Assembly: GCA_016927115.1 (NCBI GenBank)
Contig: JAFGNH010000137.1
Coordinates: 1 to 64,000 of the forward strand
From: Anaerolineales bacterium
GTDB taxonomy: Bacteria; Chloroflexota; Anaerolineae; Anaerolineales; E44-bin32
Direction of reading: 5' to 3'
Length of the DNA: 64,000 nucleotides
The position numbers and the translations under genes are program-made. Every line of letters starts with the position of its first letter. The stretch's first letter is position 1. Below the pieces are notes generated by a model. That model was not told where the DNA came from and made no database searches. It was given only the letters and a program-made list of their open reading frames with translations. Below, in pieces: positions 37,394-46,651 of this stretch.

Positions 37394-39915
37394 CTGATTT
37401 CTCCTCTTCCATTTGACCAGAGCTGCTGGACTTTTTCTGCGAGCAGCTTATGCTCCGGTTGTTTTAAATCCGGATCCTGCTCGAATATTCCTCTGGCCTG
37501 TCGCCTCGCTTTTTCGATTAAATGGATGTCTGTGATATCTGCAAGCAGCAGTTCAGCGAAACCGGATTGGCGTGTGCCGAGAAAATCTCCAGGCCCGCGC
37601 TGTTTCAGATCGAGTTCTGCAAGCTCAAAACCATCGTTGGTTGATTCAAGTGCTTTCAGGCGCTCGTTTGAAACATCATCCTCAGAATCAGGTATCAGCA
37701 GACAATAGGATTTAGCATTGCCACGACCAACTCTGCCGCGAAATTGGTGAAGCTGGGAGAGGCCAAAATGGTTGGCGCCTTCGATGACCATAACTGTTGC
37801 ATTCGGAATATCCACGCCGACCTCGATAACGGACGTTGAGACAAGAATGTGATACTCTCCTTCACGGAATTTGCGCATTACACTCTCTTTTTCATCCGGC
37901 TTCATTCTTCCATGCAGCAAGCCGAGTTCCAGTGAGGGGAAGATCTTGTCCCGCAGGGTTTCGAACTGATCGACTGCAGCTTTGGATACCATTTTCTCTG
38001 ATTCTTCGACCAGAGGATAAATGATGAATGCCTGGTGGCCAAGTTCGACCTGGCCGCTTATAAAGTTGTAAGCCCTGCCACTCTCGCGCGGGGAAAGCAC
38101 ACGGGTTTCAATTTCCTGCCGACCAGGAGGCATTTCATCAATGATGCTCAGATCCAGGTCTCCATAGATGGTGAGTGATAAGGAGCGTGGAATAGGCGTA
38201 GCAGTCATTACCAATAGATTGGGGTTGTTCCCTTTTGACCGCAGCAAAGCCCGCTGATGGACCCCGAAGCGGTGTTGTTCATCAATAACCACCAGTGATA
38301 ACTGTTGGAAAGTGACAGGTGCTTCGATCAACGCATGGGTACCTATGAGTACCCTGACACTGCCGTTTGTCAGACCTTCGTGGATCTCTCTGCGTTCACT
38401 TTCCGGTGTGGCACCTGTAAGCACTTTGATACTGTCGGATTCAATACCTGTCTGAGGCAGGGTCTTCTGCAGTGTTTTGTAGTGTTGTTCTGCCAGGATA
38501 CTTGTGGGAGCCATAAAGGCTGCCTGAGCCCCTGATGCCGCGGTTATGGCGATTGCAGCGGCAGCAATTGTCGTTTTTCCGGAACCAACGTCTCCCTGCA
38601 GCAGGCGGTTCATAGGCTTGGAAGATGCCAGATCCTGCAGAACATCCTGCAGCGCAGCAGATTGAGCATTCGTAAGGGTGTATGGCAGTTGAGAAATAAA
38701 ATGGTCTGCCCATTCTTCTGGTACGGGAATTGGTATGGTTTCCAACTGTTCCCATGCAGATTTTTGTTGAAGCACACCGAGCTGCAGGAAAAACATCTCA
38801 TCAAAAGCCAGTCTGTGCTGGGCTTCTTTGAGCATTTCTGCACTATCTGGGAAATGGATCTGCTGTAATGCGACATTCAGTGGGATCAGATCAGCAGAAT
38901 CCAGTACAGATGAAGGGACTGGATCCAGAACGCGTGGTGCTAAATGGGTTGCGACAGTATGGACAGTGCGGCGCAGCCATTTACCGGTTATACCGGAGGT
39001 CAGCGGATAAACGGGGACAATCCGGTTGGTATGCAAATTTTTCTGCTCAAGCAGTTCCCATTCCGGGTTATTCATAACCAGCTTGCCGAGGTACTGGTCT
39101 ATTTTTCCTGAGAGAACTACACCCCGACCCGGCTGGACACGATTCGGTATCCAGATCTGATTAAACCATGTGACCTTGAGCGAACCGGTGCCGTCACTGA
39201 TGGAGGCTTCAATCAATTTAACTTTCCCGTTGCGGATGGAGCGGACTGATATCGTATCCACAATCCCGATCACAGTGACTTCTTCACCAAACCACAATCG
39301 GTTAATAGGTTTCAGCTGGGAATAATCATCGTAACGGCGAGGAAAATGGTAAAGCATGTCACCGAGAGTAAAAAGGTCAAGTTTTTCGAGGGTCTTTGCC
39401 GTTTTTGGCCCTACACCGCTGAGAGTGGTGAGAGAAGCGGACAGAGCGATTGGATTTGAAGGAGGGGCAGAAGCTTTCGTTACAGCGGCTCCGGCTGCAG
39501 GTTCTTTTTGCTGCTCGAATCCCAGCTTGAATTCCTGCTCAGCCTCTTCACCTGCCTCAATTCCATCCTGCAGCTCTTGAGACGAAGCCTGCTCCTTTGG
39601 AGGGGATGCTTCAATCTTCTTTACCCCAGGCCGTTTTTCAGTTCCGGGAAAGGGAGGGGTCTCTGGATAAGAAGCCCGGATCCGGTTCCAGACGCCCTGA
39701 AGAACTTCCTCACGTGATAAGGCAGATAGTTTGGGATAATCTCTCAAGCGTGAAGTTACAACCTCAATCAATTCATCATTGATACCACTTGTGCTGGCGT
39801 CTTTTTCCCACGGACCAAGCATCTGGTCAAGCCCGCCGAGGACCGCTCGGTTATCAAAATCCCGTTCAATTTCCAGGGTAAAAAATTTTAAAAGTCGTTC
39901 AATGGTTGGATTCAT
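37390..39915 (-). CDS. recG: ATP-dependent DNA helicase RecG, N-terminally extended
   Basis: Branch-migrating helicase that regresses stalled forks; 841 residues versus about 690 in Gram-positive models. Residues 1-165 are an extra helical and low-complexity region (NRAVLGGLDQMLGPWEKD; KEQASSQELQDGIEAGEEAE). The wedge starts near LTTLSGVGPKTAKTLEKLDL, followed by the OB fold. Helicase motifs are LLQGDVGSGKTTIAAAA, VIDEQHRFGV (DEQH box), TATPIPRSL, STSVIEVGVDIPNA and QFRGRVGRG. Such N-terminal extensions are known for RecG of Chloroflexota and some others. It lies between a degV gene and coaD. Confidence 0.95.
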   Translation of the reverse strand: MNPTIERLLKFFTLEIERDFDNRAVLGGLDQMLGPWEKDASTSGINDELIEVVTSRLRDYPKLSALSREEVLQGVWNRIRASYPETPPFPGTEKRPGVKKIEASPPKEQASSQELQDGIEAGEEAEQEFKLGFEQQKEPAAGAAVTKASAPPSNPIALSASLTTLSGVGPKTAKTLEKLDLFTLGDMLYHFPRRYDDYSQLKPINRLWFGEEVTVIGIVDTISVRSIRNGKVKLIEASISDGTGSLKVTWFNQIWIPNRVQPGRGVVLSGKIDQYLGKLVMNNPEWELLEQKNLHTNRIVPVYPLTSGITGKWLRRTVHTVATHLAPRVLDPVPSSVLDSADLIPLNVALQQIHFPDSAEMLKEAQHRLAFDEMFFLQLGVLQQKSAWEQLETIPIPVPEEWADHFISQLPYTLTNAQSAALQDVLQDLASSKPMNRLLQGDVGSGKTTIAAAAIAITAASGAQAAFMAPTSILAEQHYKTLQKTLPQTGIESDSIKVLTGATPESERREIHEGLTNGSVRVLIGTHALIEAPVTFQQLSLVVIDEQHRFGVHQRALLRSKGNNPNLLVMTATPIPRSLSLTIYGDLDLSIIDEMPPGRQEIETRVLSPRESGRAYNFISGQVELGHQAFIIYPLVEESEKMVSKAAVDQFETLRDKIFPSLELGLLHGRMKPDEKESVMRKFREGEYHILVSTSVIEVGVDIPNATVMVIEGANHFGLSQLHQFRGRVGRGNAKSYCLLIPDSEDDVSNERLKALESTNDGFELAELDLKQRGPGDFLGTRQSGFAELLLADITDIHLIEKARRQARGIFEQDPDLKQPEHKLLAEKVQQLWSNGRGEIS

Positions 39916-39975
39916 ACGGTTCTAATTTTTACTTTCTCAAAGATATCAGCTGCTGCATAATCGATCAGCTGTGTA

Positions 39976-40815
39976 TCAGGCTGTAAGTGCTGCAATGCCA
40001 ATGGACCCTTCACCAACATGTGTGCCGATCACTGTGGTTGCCTCGATGATGATGGGTGAATTCTCACACAACGGTTCAAGCATGCGGGCAAACTGACTGG
40101 CTTCATCTGGAATACCGGTGTGCATAACTCCGAGCCGCCGGAGAGATCCCCAGTCTTTTACCAGCTCATGGATTTCGCCCAGTGCCCTGTTTCTTGTACG
40201 CACTGCCCGGATCCGGTGAACCATCCCATCAGTCAATCCTACCACCATTTTAACATGCAACCAGGCGCCGATACCGGCAGTCAACCAATGGACACGGCCA
40301 CTGCGCCTCAGATAATCTAATTTATTGACCATAGCAATCACGCGTGATTGCTGTTTTGCCTTTGACAGCTTATCCAGGATTGTGGTCAGATCAGCCCCGG
40401 CACGAGCAGCAGCCGCAGCTTCCATTACTTGAAATCCGATGCCGAGTGAAAGTTGTCCACTGTCAAAGACAGAGACTCTATCGTTGAAAGCCTGAGCAGA
40501 CTGGCAGGCCATGTTGTAGATGGCACTTAATTTTCCGGATACGTGAATGGAAATTATCTTATCAAATCCTTCATTAAACAAGGATGTGTATGCATCGGTA
40601 AATAAGGCGGGGGGAGGAGATGCGGTTGTTGGGGGGGATTTGTACTCCGGAAGGCGGTGGTAGAATTCCGCTCGATCGAAATTTTCTCCATCCAGAAAGG
40701 ATTCTCCATCGATAGTGATTAATGCGGGGACCACCTTGATGCCGGGTTTTGCAGCTTCATTGGAAGGAATGTCAGCTGTTGAGTCGGTGACGATGGCAAT
40801 GCGGGGAGATGTCAT
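39976..40815 (-). CDS. DegV-family fatty-acid-binding protein, copy 2
   Basis: FakB-type subunit that presents a fatty acid for phosphorylation by FakA; 279 residues. Starts RIAIVTDSTADIPSNEA, with the acyl-binding FYHRLPEYKSPPTTASPPP and IHVSGKLSAIYNMA, and VFDSGQLSLGIGFQVMEAA. It overlaps the first degV by a TGATG junction. Two FakB paralogues often differ in preference for saturated and unsaturated acids; which is which cannot be read here. Confidence 0.9.
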   Translation of the reverse strand: MTSPRIAIVTDSTADIPSNEAAKPGIKVVPALITIDGESFLDGENFDRAEFYHRLPEYKSPPTTASPPPALFTDAYTSLFNEGFDKIISIHVSGKLSAIYNMACQSAQAFNDRVSVFDSGQLSLGIGFQVMEAAAAARAGADLTTILDKLSKAKQQSRVIAMVNKLDYLRRSGRVHWLTAGIGAWLHVKMVVGLTDGMVHRIRAVRTRNRALGEIHELVKDWGSLRRLGVMHTGIPDEASQFARMLEPLCENSPIIIEATTVIGTHVGEGSIGIAALTA

Positions 40816-41684
40816 CAGGAAAAATCTTCCTCGGCTTCCAGTACGATAACTCCCAGGCTGCGGGGACCGATGCAGGTAGCAGTAGAAGGGCCGTAAGTAT
40901 GCAGGGTCAGCGGGGTGGTTGGGTGTAGTGACTGCAGTCGATCAGAAAGTTGAGTTACTTCATCTCTGGAAGCCGCTCCATTCTTGAGGATGGCAATATG
41001 CTGAACTGTGGAAAATTCGGATACAAATTCAACCATCTTCTCGATAGCGCGTGGGCGCGAGCGTACTTTTTCCATCGGAATAATCTGGCCATCTTCCATA
41101 GTGAGGAATGCAATAATCCCCAACATATTGCCCAGGATGGCCTGGGATCTTGTGATCATCCCATTTTGATCGAGATAGGAAAGATCTTCCAGAAAGAAAA
41201 CAGCATATACACGCGGGATCATACCTCGAACTATCCGGACACAATCTTCGAGGTTGCGATTCCGTTCAGCTGCTTCAACAGCTGCCTGAACGATCAACCC
41301 CAGACCGATCGAAAGTGTTTTTGAGTCAATAACCTGGATACTGGACCGGCCCAGGTAATGCTGACTGGCTTTTTCTGCCTCTGCGACAATGCTGCACATG
41401 GCTCCTGAGGAATGTATGGACAGGATCTGATCTGTTTCCTGGCGCAAATTCTCATAGATTCTACGGAACGTCTCCGCTGAAGGCGGGTTTGCAGAGGGAA
41501 ACGTATCACAGCTGTCAAAAAACGCTGCCAGTTCTGCAGGCGGGAGATCCGAATCATCTTCAATCGTCTGAAGGTCCCCGCTGATCCGGATCGGTGCGAT
41601 TGTAACCGGGAAGCGGTAGGCAGGATGTCGGGTAGGCAGGCAGATGCTGCTGTCAGTTACGATATGGACTTTGCTCATGGTCAC
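40815..41684 (-). CDS. DegV-family fatty-acid-binding protein, copy 1
   Basis: 289 residues, same family: VHIVTDSSICLPTRHPAYRF, the TFPSANPPSAETFRRIYENL loop, ILSIHSSGAMCSIVAEAEKA and VIDSKTLSIGLGLIVQAAVE. It is poorly conserved relative to its neighbour, consistent with a different lipid preference. Its ATG overlaps the fakA stop as ATGA, so synthesis is coupled to the kinase. Confidence 0.9.
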   Translation of the reverse strand: MTMSKVHIVTDSSICLPTRHPAYRFPVTIAPIRISGDLQTIEDDSDLPPAELAAFFDSCDTFPSANPPSAETFRRIYENLRQETDQILSIHSSGAMCSIVAEAEKASQHYLGRSSIQVIDSKTLSIGLGLIVQAAVEAAERNRNLEDCVRIVRGMIPRVYAVFFLEDLSYLDQNGMITRSQAILGNMLGIIAFLTMEDGQIIPMEKVRSRPRAIEKMVEFVSEFSTVQHIAILKNGAASRDEVTQLSDRLQSLHPTTPLTLHTYGPSTATCIGPRSLGVIVLEAEEDFS

Positions 41685-43375
41685 TCGATAGAAAGGATTA
41701 ATTGATAGTGGGGTTGTCCACCTTCAACTACTTCAATTTCCTGCTGAGGGTATTTCTCCTGGATTTTTTCTGCCAACGCATTCGCTTGTTTCATAGAATA
41801 CTCACAGCCGGCATAAAGTGTTATCAATTCGGCTTGAGCGGTTCCTGCATCTTCGAGGATTTTGAACACAACCTGTTCGACGTTATCTCCGGCCACCACG
41901 AGCTTCTCGTTGAGCAGCCCGATAACCTGGTCTTTTTGAACCTGGACTCCATCGATTTCTACATCCCGCGTCGATGTGGTAACTTCCCCGCTTTGAACTT
42001 CGGAGATGAGTCCTTCCATTGTGCTGGCTAGTTCATCAAGATCACCATCCGGCTCCAGCGACAGCATTGCAGATACACCCTGTGGGACCGAAACGGTTGG
42101 TATAACACGAACTGATTTTACTGTCATTTCGGCGGCCTGCCTTGCTGCCAGCAAGATATTTTTATTATTTGGCAGAATCAGGATTTTATCGGTGGGCAGG
42201 TCTTCGAAAGCAGACAGAATTTCCTGTGTGCTGGGATTCATGGTTTGTCCACCTTCAATAATGGCAGCAGCACCCAGACTGGCGAAAACATTCCCCAGGC
42301 CTTTACCTGGTGCTACAACGATGGTGGCGATGCTGCCCGGAGAAACGGCAGCCAGTTCGTATTTCCCTGAACCTGAACTGCCGGAATTCTGAGCTTGCTG
42401 GTCCATCAGGTTTTCGATGGCCACACGCGTAACCGTTCCCAGGCTGTGGATGTAGTCGATGGGTGCATATTCTGTATGATCCGGAACATGGATATGCATT
42501 CTGTACAATCCTTCACCTTCACCAAGCTGAATGGAGGTCCCCAGGGTTTCAAGGTGTGTGTAGAAGTTGTTCAGATCAAGTGATTCTGAGGGGCGAAAAT
42601 CCACCACAACTTCCCAATCCTGCCCATCTTCAATGCTTTCATGTGTTTCATCAAGCGAAAAAGTAGCCAACTGTTGTACCTCCACCTGAGATTCATCCAC
42701 AGGCAGGTTGTACAGGTAGCGGAGCATGCCCTCAAAGATAAAATAGAGGCCTTTTCCACCAGAATCAACCACGCCTGCTTCTTTCAGAATAGGCAGCAGC
42801 TCTGGCGTGCCCTGGACAGAAATATCAGCAGCTTCGACCACATTCTCGAGCAGTTCGACGAGTGAGGTGACCCCGGAGGATATGGCATCATTGGCTGCTG
42901 CGGCAACGTCAGTTGATACTGTCAGAATGGTACCTTCAACAGGGCGTACAACGCCTTTATATGCTGTTTCGCGAGCTTCCTGAAGCGCGCGGGCAAAATC
43001 TGCTGTGGTCATTACCGGTAGATCGTCCAGAGCGCGGGCAATGCCGCGCCACAACTGGGAAAGAATTACGCCGGAGTTGCCTCGCGCCCCCATCAGGGCT
43101 CCGTGAGCCAGCTTCTTTGCAAGCCCCCCGACCGTGAGATTCGTTTCTCCACCAGTCTCGTCCACGGCAGATTGCATTGTCAGCAGCATATTCGTGCCTG
43201 TATCCCCATCCGGTACTGGAAATACATTCAGTGAGTTAACCAGCTGCTGGTTGGCGCGCAGCCACTGCAAACCGGTTTCCGTTAAGGACAGAAATGTCTC
43301 TGCGTTGATGGAGACGTATTTTTCCATTATTTCGGAACGTTGTTCCGTGCTTATTTGTGATAGAACCTGGCTCAT
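41681..43375 (-). CDS. fakA: Fatty acid kinase, DAK2-domain subunit (FakA/YloV)
   Basis: Phosphorylates fatty acids bound to FakB/DegV proteins to acyl-phosphates for PlsX/PlsY; 564 residues. The N-terminal DhaL (DAK2) domain has NSLNVFPVPDGDTGTNMLLT with the Mg-binding Asp residues and GALMGARGNSGVILSQLWRG. The middle and C-terminal parts (DSGGKGLYFIFEGMLRYL; ILILPNNKNILLAARQAA) match FakA. The first Met has GAGG 6 bases upstream, so I keep it, although family similarity starts 16 residues later. Upstream is asp23, as in Firmicutes. Confidence 0.93.
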   Translation of the reverse strand: MSQVLSQISTEQRSEIMEKYVSINAETFLSLTETGLQWLRANQQLVNSLNVFPVPDGDTGTNMLLTMQSAVDETGGETNLTVGGLAKKLAHGALMGARGNSGVILSQLWRGIARALDDLPVMTTADFARALQEARETAYKGVVRPVEGTILTVSTDVAAAANDAISSGVTSLVELLENVVEAADISVQGTPELLPILKEAGVVDSGGKGLYFIFEGMLRYLYNLPVDESQVEVQQLATFSLDETHESIEDGQDWEVVVDFRPSESLDLNNFYTHLETLGTSIQLGEGEGLYRMHIHVPDHTEYAPIDYIHSLGTVTRVAIENLMDQQAQNSGSSGSGKYELAAVSPGSIATIVVAPGKGLGNVFASLGAAAIIEGGQTMNPSTQEILSAFEDLPTDKILILPNNKNILLAARQAAEMTVKSVRVIPTVSVPQGVSAMLSLEPDGDLDELASTMEGLISEVQSGEVTTSTRDVEIDGVQVQKDQVIGLLNEKLVVAGDNVEQVVFKILEDAGTAQAELITLYAGCEYSMKQANALAEKIQEKYPQQEIEVVEGGQPHYQLILSIE

Positions 43376-43387
43376 CTAATACCTCGA

Positions 43388-43744
43388 TTAATCTGTATTG
43401 CTTACCCGTAAATCCTGAACATGCACATTCACTGCTGAAACAGGCATCCCGATAGCGTTTTCAACATGATAACGCACGGTATTTGCAACACTCTTGGCTA
43501 CAGATGAGATGCGGGTTCCATACTCGATAACGATGAATAAGTTGATTTGAATTGTATCCCCGATTTGTTTTACTTCTACACCGTGGTGGGGATCCAGATC
43601 CAGTTGGATTGCCAATTCATCAAATATATTGTCGGACGTCATTCCTACAACACCATAAGATTCAAGAGCAGATTGCGCCGCAATGGTGGCAATCGCTTTA
43701 GGAGAAATTAGAATTTGACCTTGAACTTCAGATCCTGGGGTCAT
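43388..43744 (-). CDS. Asp23/Gls24 family envelope stress protein (YloU-like)
   Basis: 118 residues: GQILISPKAIATIAAQSALE, VVGMTSDNIFDELA, INLFIVIEYGTRISSVAKSV and VSAVNVHVQDLRV, the full Asp23/DUF322 pattern. Family members sit at the cell membrane through partners and counter envelope stress. First gene of the asp23-fakA-degV-degV-recG-coaD operon, divergent from rpmB. A GGAGG lies 8 bases before the ATG. Confidence 0.93.
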   Translation of the reverse strand: MTPGSEVQGQILISPKAIATIAAQSALESYGVVGMTSDNIFDELAIQLDLDPHHGVEVKQIGDTIQINLFIVIEYGTRISSVAKSVANTVRYHVENAIGMPVSAVNVHVQDLRVSNTD

Positions 43745-43774
43745 TGCCCGGTCCTCCAGTGAAAATGAAAGTAA

Positions 43775-43803
43775 TTGAACATGGCCAGAACATGTGGTAT
43801 TAT
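43775..43803 (+). promoter_or_regulatory. Promoter of rpmB
   Basis: TTGAAC (43775-43780), 17-nt spacer, TATTAT (43798-43803). The spacer contains a small inverted repeat ACATG-7-CATGT. Confidence 0.75.
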
Positions 43804-43858
43804 TGCCTCCGCTGATCCCTGATTAGAAAATCTTACCTTTGCAAAGGATAATGCTCCA

Positions 43859-44038
43859 ATGGCCAAGTGTGAATATTGCGGTAAAACAACGACCTTCGGT
43901 CAAAACAGAAGTTTTTCAATGAAGGCAACAAAAAGAACGTTCAAGCCGAATCTTCAACGTGTGCGAGTGATGGAAGATGGAAAGCTGATTCAACGAACAC
44001 TCTGTACCAAATGCATCAAGCGGCTTGGTCAGCCCTGA
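43859..44038 (+). CDS. rpmB: 50S ribosomal protein L28, zinc-binding form
   Basis: 59 residues, too short for many gene finders. The sequence begins MAKCEYCGKTTTFGQNRS and includes MKATKRTFKPNLQRVRV and LCTKCIKRLG, a complete L28. The Cys pairs CEYC and CTKC mark the zinc-containing (C+) form. SD AAAGGAT precedes the ATG. Monocistronic with its own promoter and a perfect terminator; divergent from asp23, the same neighbourhood as in Bacillus. Confidence 0.96.
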   Translation: MAKCEYCGKTTTFGQNRSFSMKATKRTFKPNLQRVRVMEDGKLIQRTLCTKCIKRLGQP

Positions 44039-44069
44039 ACCTTTATTGACAGAACTTCCTCTCTACAAT

Positions 44070-44094
44070 GACCGTCCATGGACGGTCTTTTTTT
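44070..44094 (+). terminator. Terminator of rpmB
   Basis: GACCGTCCATGGACGGTC (44070-44087), a perfect 18-base palindrome, followed by seven T. The T run touches the end of the convergent rpe gene. Confidence 0.9.
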
Positions 44095-44770
44095 ATTGTA
44101 CTTCAATTGCGGATAATTTCTGTCTCAGTTGATCGATTCCTGCCTGAATTCCAGCAGGGTAGGCGAAAATTGAACTGCCAGCTACAAATACATCAGCTCC
44201 AGCCAGCGCTACTTTTTGAATGCTGGATGCGTCAATGCCACCATCCACCTCAATTAACGCTTTTGTAAGCCCTTCGTTGCGCCAGTTGGATAAAGTCTTA
44301 ATTCTCTGCAGACTTGATTCCAGAAATGACTGGCCGCCAAAACCGGGGTCTACACTCATCACAAGGATAGTATCTACCATTTGAATGACTTCACGGATGG
44401 CTTCAACAGGTGTGCCCGGATTTAATGTAATCCCTGGATCGGCACCCAGTTCTCTGATTGATTGAAGTGTTCGGTGAATATGAGGGCAGGTTTCAATGTG
44501 TACAGTCAAACGATTTGCACCCGCATTGATATAGCTCTCGAGCATCTTTTCGGGTTCAAGCACCATCAGGTGTACATCCAGAGGAAGACCAGTCACCTTT
44601 TTACAGGCGCGTACAATCATCGGCCCCATGGCCAGATTGGGGACAAAATGACCGTCCATGACATCGATATGGATCCAGTCCGCTCCGGCTTCTTCTGCAT
44701 TACGGATCTGGTCTCCGAGTCGGGTGAAATCCGCTGCTAATATGGATGGAGCAATCAAGTGCTGTTTCAT
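44093..44770 (-). CDS. rpe: Ribulose-phosphate 3-epimerase
   Basis: Interconverts ribulose-5-P and xylulose-5-P in the pentose phosphate pathway; 225 residues from MKQHLIAPSILAADFTRLGD. Motifs: WIHIDVMDGHFVPNLAMGP with metal ligands, VHLMVLEPEKML, VMSVDPGFGGQSFL and VDGGIDASSIQKVALAGAD. Start is uncertain between 44770, an ATG at 44782 and a TTG at 44806; AAAGG lies between, and family alignment favours 44770. Confidence 0.95.
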   Translation of the reverse strand: MKQHLIAPSILAADFTRLGDQIRNAEEAGADWIHIDVMDGHFVPNLAMGPMIVRACKKVTGLPLDVHLMVLEPEKMLESYINAGANRLTVHIETCPHIHRTLQSIRELGADPGITLNPGTPVEAIREVIQMVDTILVMSVDPGFGGQSFLESSLQRIKTLSNWRNEGLTKALIEVDGGIDASSIQKVALAGADVFVAGSSIFAYPAGIQAGIDQLRQKLSAIEVQ

Positions 44771-44912
44771 GCGGTCAATCATACCTTTGCCAAAGGTTAA
44801 TATCAAGGAGGACTTACCCGGGTATTGGAAATACCGGTTATATGAGCATATGGGGCTTTAGCCTGAAGCTGTTTAACAGGAACTCAGTACCATTAATTCC
44901 ATTATGAAGGAT

Positions 44913-44941
44913 TTGTCGATTGTCTGCGGTTCGTTTAGAAT
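44913..44941 (+). promoter_or_regulatory. Promoter of the SH3 lipoprotein gene
   Basis: TTGTCG (44913-44918), 17-nt spacer, TAGAAT (44936-44941), about 107 bases before the start codon, in the rpe/SH3 divergent region. Confidence 0.5.
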
Positions 44942-45048
44942 ACAGTAGGGGTTTCTGCATAATGCTGCAGGAAGCCCTGCAATGGGCTGAGGGTAACCTT
45001 TGAGGTGCAGAAGCCTGCTTCATGGTCAGACCGGAGGGTGGAGAAGGT

Positions 45049-45531
45049 ATGAAAAGCAAACGGATTATTGTGCTGTTTGTACTCATCGCCCAGGTGTTTC
45101 TGGGAGGATGTGCAACGGGTGGAACTGACTTCGGACAGCAGCCTTCCTCGACACCCTCCGCAATCCGTCTTCCACCTCAATGGACAGCTACACCATGGCC
45201 AGACCCAAATTCTGAAGTCTTACAGGAGTCAGTCGGTGAGTGGGCTGCATGTCCGGATGACCCTTCAATTCCACTTTCACTCCTCAAAGCAGGCCAGAGT
45301 GCTGTGGTCACATCCGACATCGTTCGGACTATTCAACTGCGGGATATCGCAGGGTGGTCTGGAAGTCAGGTGGTGGCCTCGTTGCAACCTGGCGAACAGG
45401 TGGAAATCCTTGAAGGGCCGGTTTGCCTGGACCAATTCATCTGGTGGCGCGTCCACTCCGTTGTCTATGCGGTGGACGGGTGGACAATTGAGGGCAACCA
45501 GTATGAGAGCTGGCTCCTTCCAAAGAAGTAG
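45049..45531 (+). CDS. Lipoprotein with SH3-like domain
   Basis: 160 residues. Signal peptide and lipobox VLFVLIAQVFLGGC, then a Ser/Thr/Pro-rich linker (QQPSSTPSAIRLPPQWTATP) and a bacterial SH3-like region: IQLRDIAGWSGSQVVASLQP, GEQVEILEGPVCLDQFIWWR and GWTIEGNQYESWLLP. Probably anchored on the outer face of the membrane and binding cell wall or protein partners. The ATG at 45049 has GGAGAAGGT upstream. Monocistronic; specific role unknown. Confidence 0.8.
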   Translation: MKSKRIIVLFVLIAQVFLGGCATGGTDFGQQPSSTPSAIRLPPQWTATPWPDPNSEVLQESVGEWAACPDDPSIPLSLLKAGQSAVVTSDIVRTIQLRDIAGWSGSQVVASLQPGEQVEILEGPVCLDQFIWWRVHSVVYAVDGWTIEGNQYESWLLPKK

Positions 45532-45604
45532 GGCTTTCCTTTACCACGCGATCTATGGTCATTAACCAGATTCAGGAAGGATTGAATGTTATGGGGGATT
45601 CTGA

Positions 45605-46651
45605 TCAGGAGTATTTATTTTCCACAGCCAGCTGACCGCAGCCTGCATGAATATCCAGACCGCGTCGCAGCCTTACACTGCAGGAGATATTATTCTCTGT
45701 AAGAGCCTTTTCAAATTGATCCACCCGTGAGCTGGATGTGCGGTGATAGGAACTTTGCGGTGACGAGTTCAGCGGTATCAGGTTGATATGGCACAGCATG
45801 TCTCCGGCAAATGCAATCAATCGTTCCAGCTGCTCTTCGGTATCATTCACATTCTCAATCAGCGCCCATTCAAATGTTATTCGTCTTCCGGATTGATCCA
45901 CATAGTTCCGGCAGGCCGTCAGGAGATCCTTCAAGGGATACTTCCTGTTGATGGGGAGAAGCCGGGTGCGAAGCTCTTCTGTGGCTGCATGAAGTGAGAT
46001 GGCAAGCCGGTAGGGGTGTTTTTCCTCTGTGTAGCGGAGAATCTGGGGAACCAGTCCGACGGTAGAGACTGTGATCCGGCGAGCCCCCAGATTCAAACCA
46101 TCAGCGTGATTGAGGAGTTCCATCGCCTGGATACTCTCTTCGTAATTATGGAATGGCTCTCCCATTCCCATCAAGACAACATTGGAGAGTTTATCCCCGG
46201 ATTGTTCCAGTTCTCGTGCGTAATGGTAGACCTGAGCCGCAATTTCCCCTCTCGAGAGGTTTCGCTGGAAACCCATCTGGCCGGTTGCACAAAAAGCACA
46301 TCCCATAGCACAACCAACCTGCGTGGATATACAGACCGTACGGCGCTTGTGATACAACATGAACACTGATTCGACAGCCTGGCCATCAGGCAGGTTGAAC
46401 AGGGCTTTTCGGGTTGAACCATCACTGGAGTGCAGTTCCTTTAATACCTTTAAAGGTTGAAACTCGAAATCCTGGTCGAGGCGGGCGCGGAGATTCCTGG
46501 AAAGTGTTGAGATTTGTTCGACGCTGCTGACGTGATTTCTATGCAGCGCAGTCCATAGCTGTTGTGCGCGATACGAGGGTTCACCCATCTTTTTAATCAG
46601 GGCTGCCAGATCTTCATAGGAGTAATCGAGCAGCAGTGGTTTCTGGGTCAG
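45605..46651 (-). CDS. rlmN: 23S rRNA (A2503-C2) / tRNA (A37-C2) methyltransferase RlmN, CTG start
   Basis: Radical SAM enzyme methylating C2 of A2503 in 23S rRNA and A37 of some tRNAs. Motifs: radical SAM CAMGCAFCATG, GMGEPFHNY, LNSSPQSSYHRTS and the resolving Cys near the end in DIHAGCGQLAVE. The first ATG in the frame (46588) would begin at GEPSYRAQQLW and cut off the family's N-terminal helix. The frame stays open upstream, encoding TQKPLLLDYSYEDLAALIKK, which matches RlmN, but contains no ATG, GTG or TTG and is closed by a TGA around 46673. The best start is CTG at 46651, six bases after GGGAGG and overlapping the stop of the HAD gene by 2 nt. Length is then 348 residues, normal. Confidence 0.9.
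   Translation of the reverse strand: MTQKPLLLDYSYEDLAALIKKMGEPSYRAQQLWTALHRNHVSSVEQISTLSRNLRARLDQDFEFQPLKVLKELHSSDGSTRKALFNLPDGQAVESVFMLYHKRRTVCISTQVGCAMGCAFCATGQMGFQRNLSRGEIAAQVYHYARELEQSGDKLSNVVLMGMGEPFHNYEESIQAMELLNHADGLNLGARRITVSTVGLVPQILRYTEEKHPYRLAISLHAATEELRTRLLPINRKYPLKDLLTACRNYVDQSGRRITFEWALIENVNDTEEQLERLIAFAGDMLCHINLIPLNSSPQSSYHRTSSSRVDQFEKALTENNISCSVRLRRGLDIHAGCGQLAVENKYS

Noticed and set aside
44640-44665. Second copy of the ATGACCGTCCATG sequence of the rpmB terminator
   Set aside because: It lies within rpe coding sequence, lacks the second arm and T run; a chance match.
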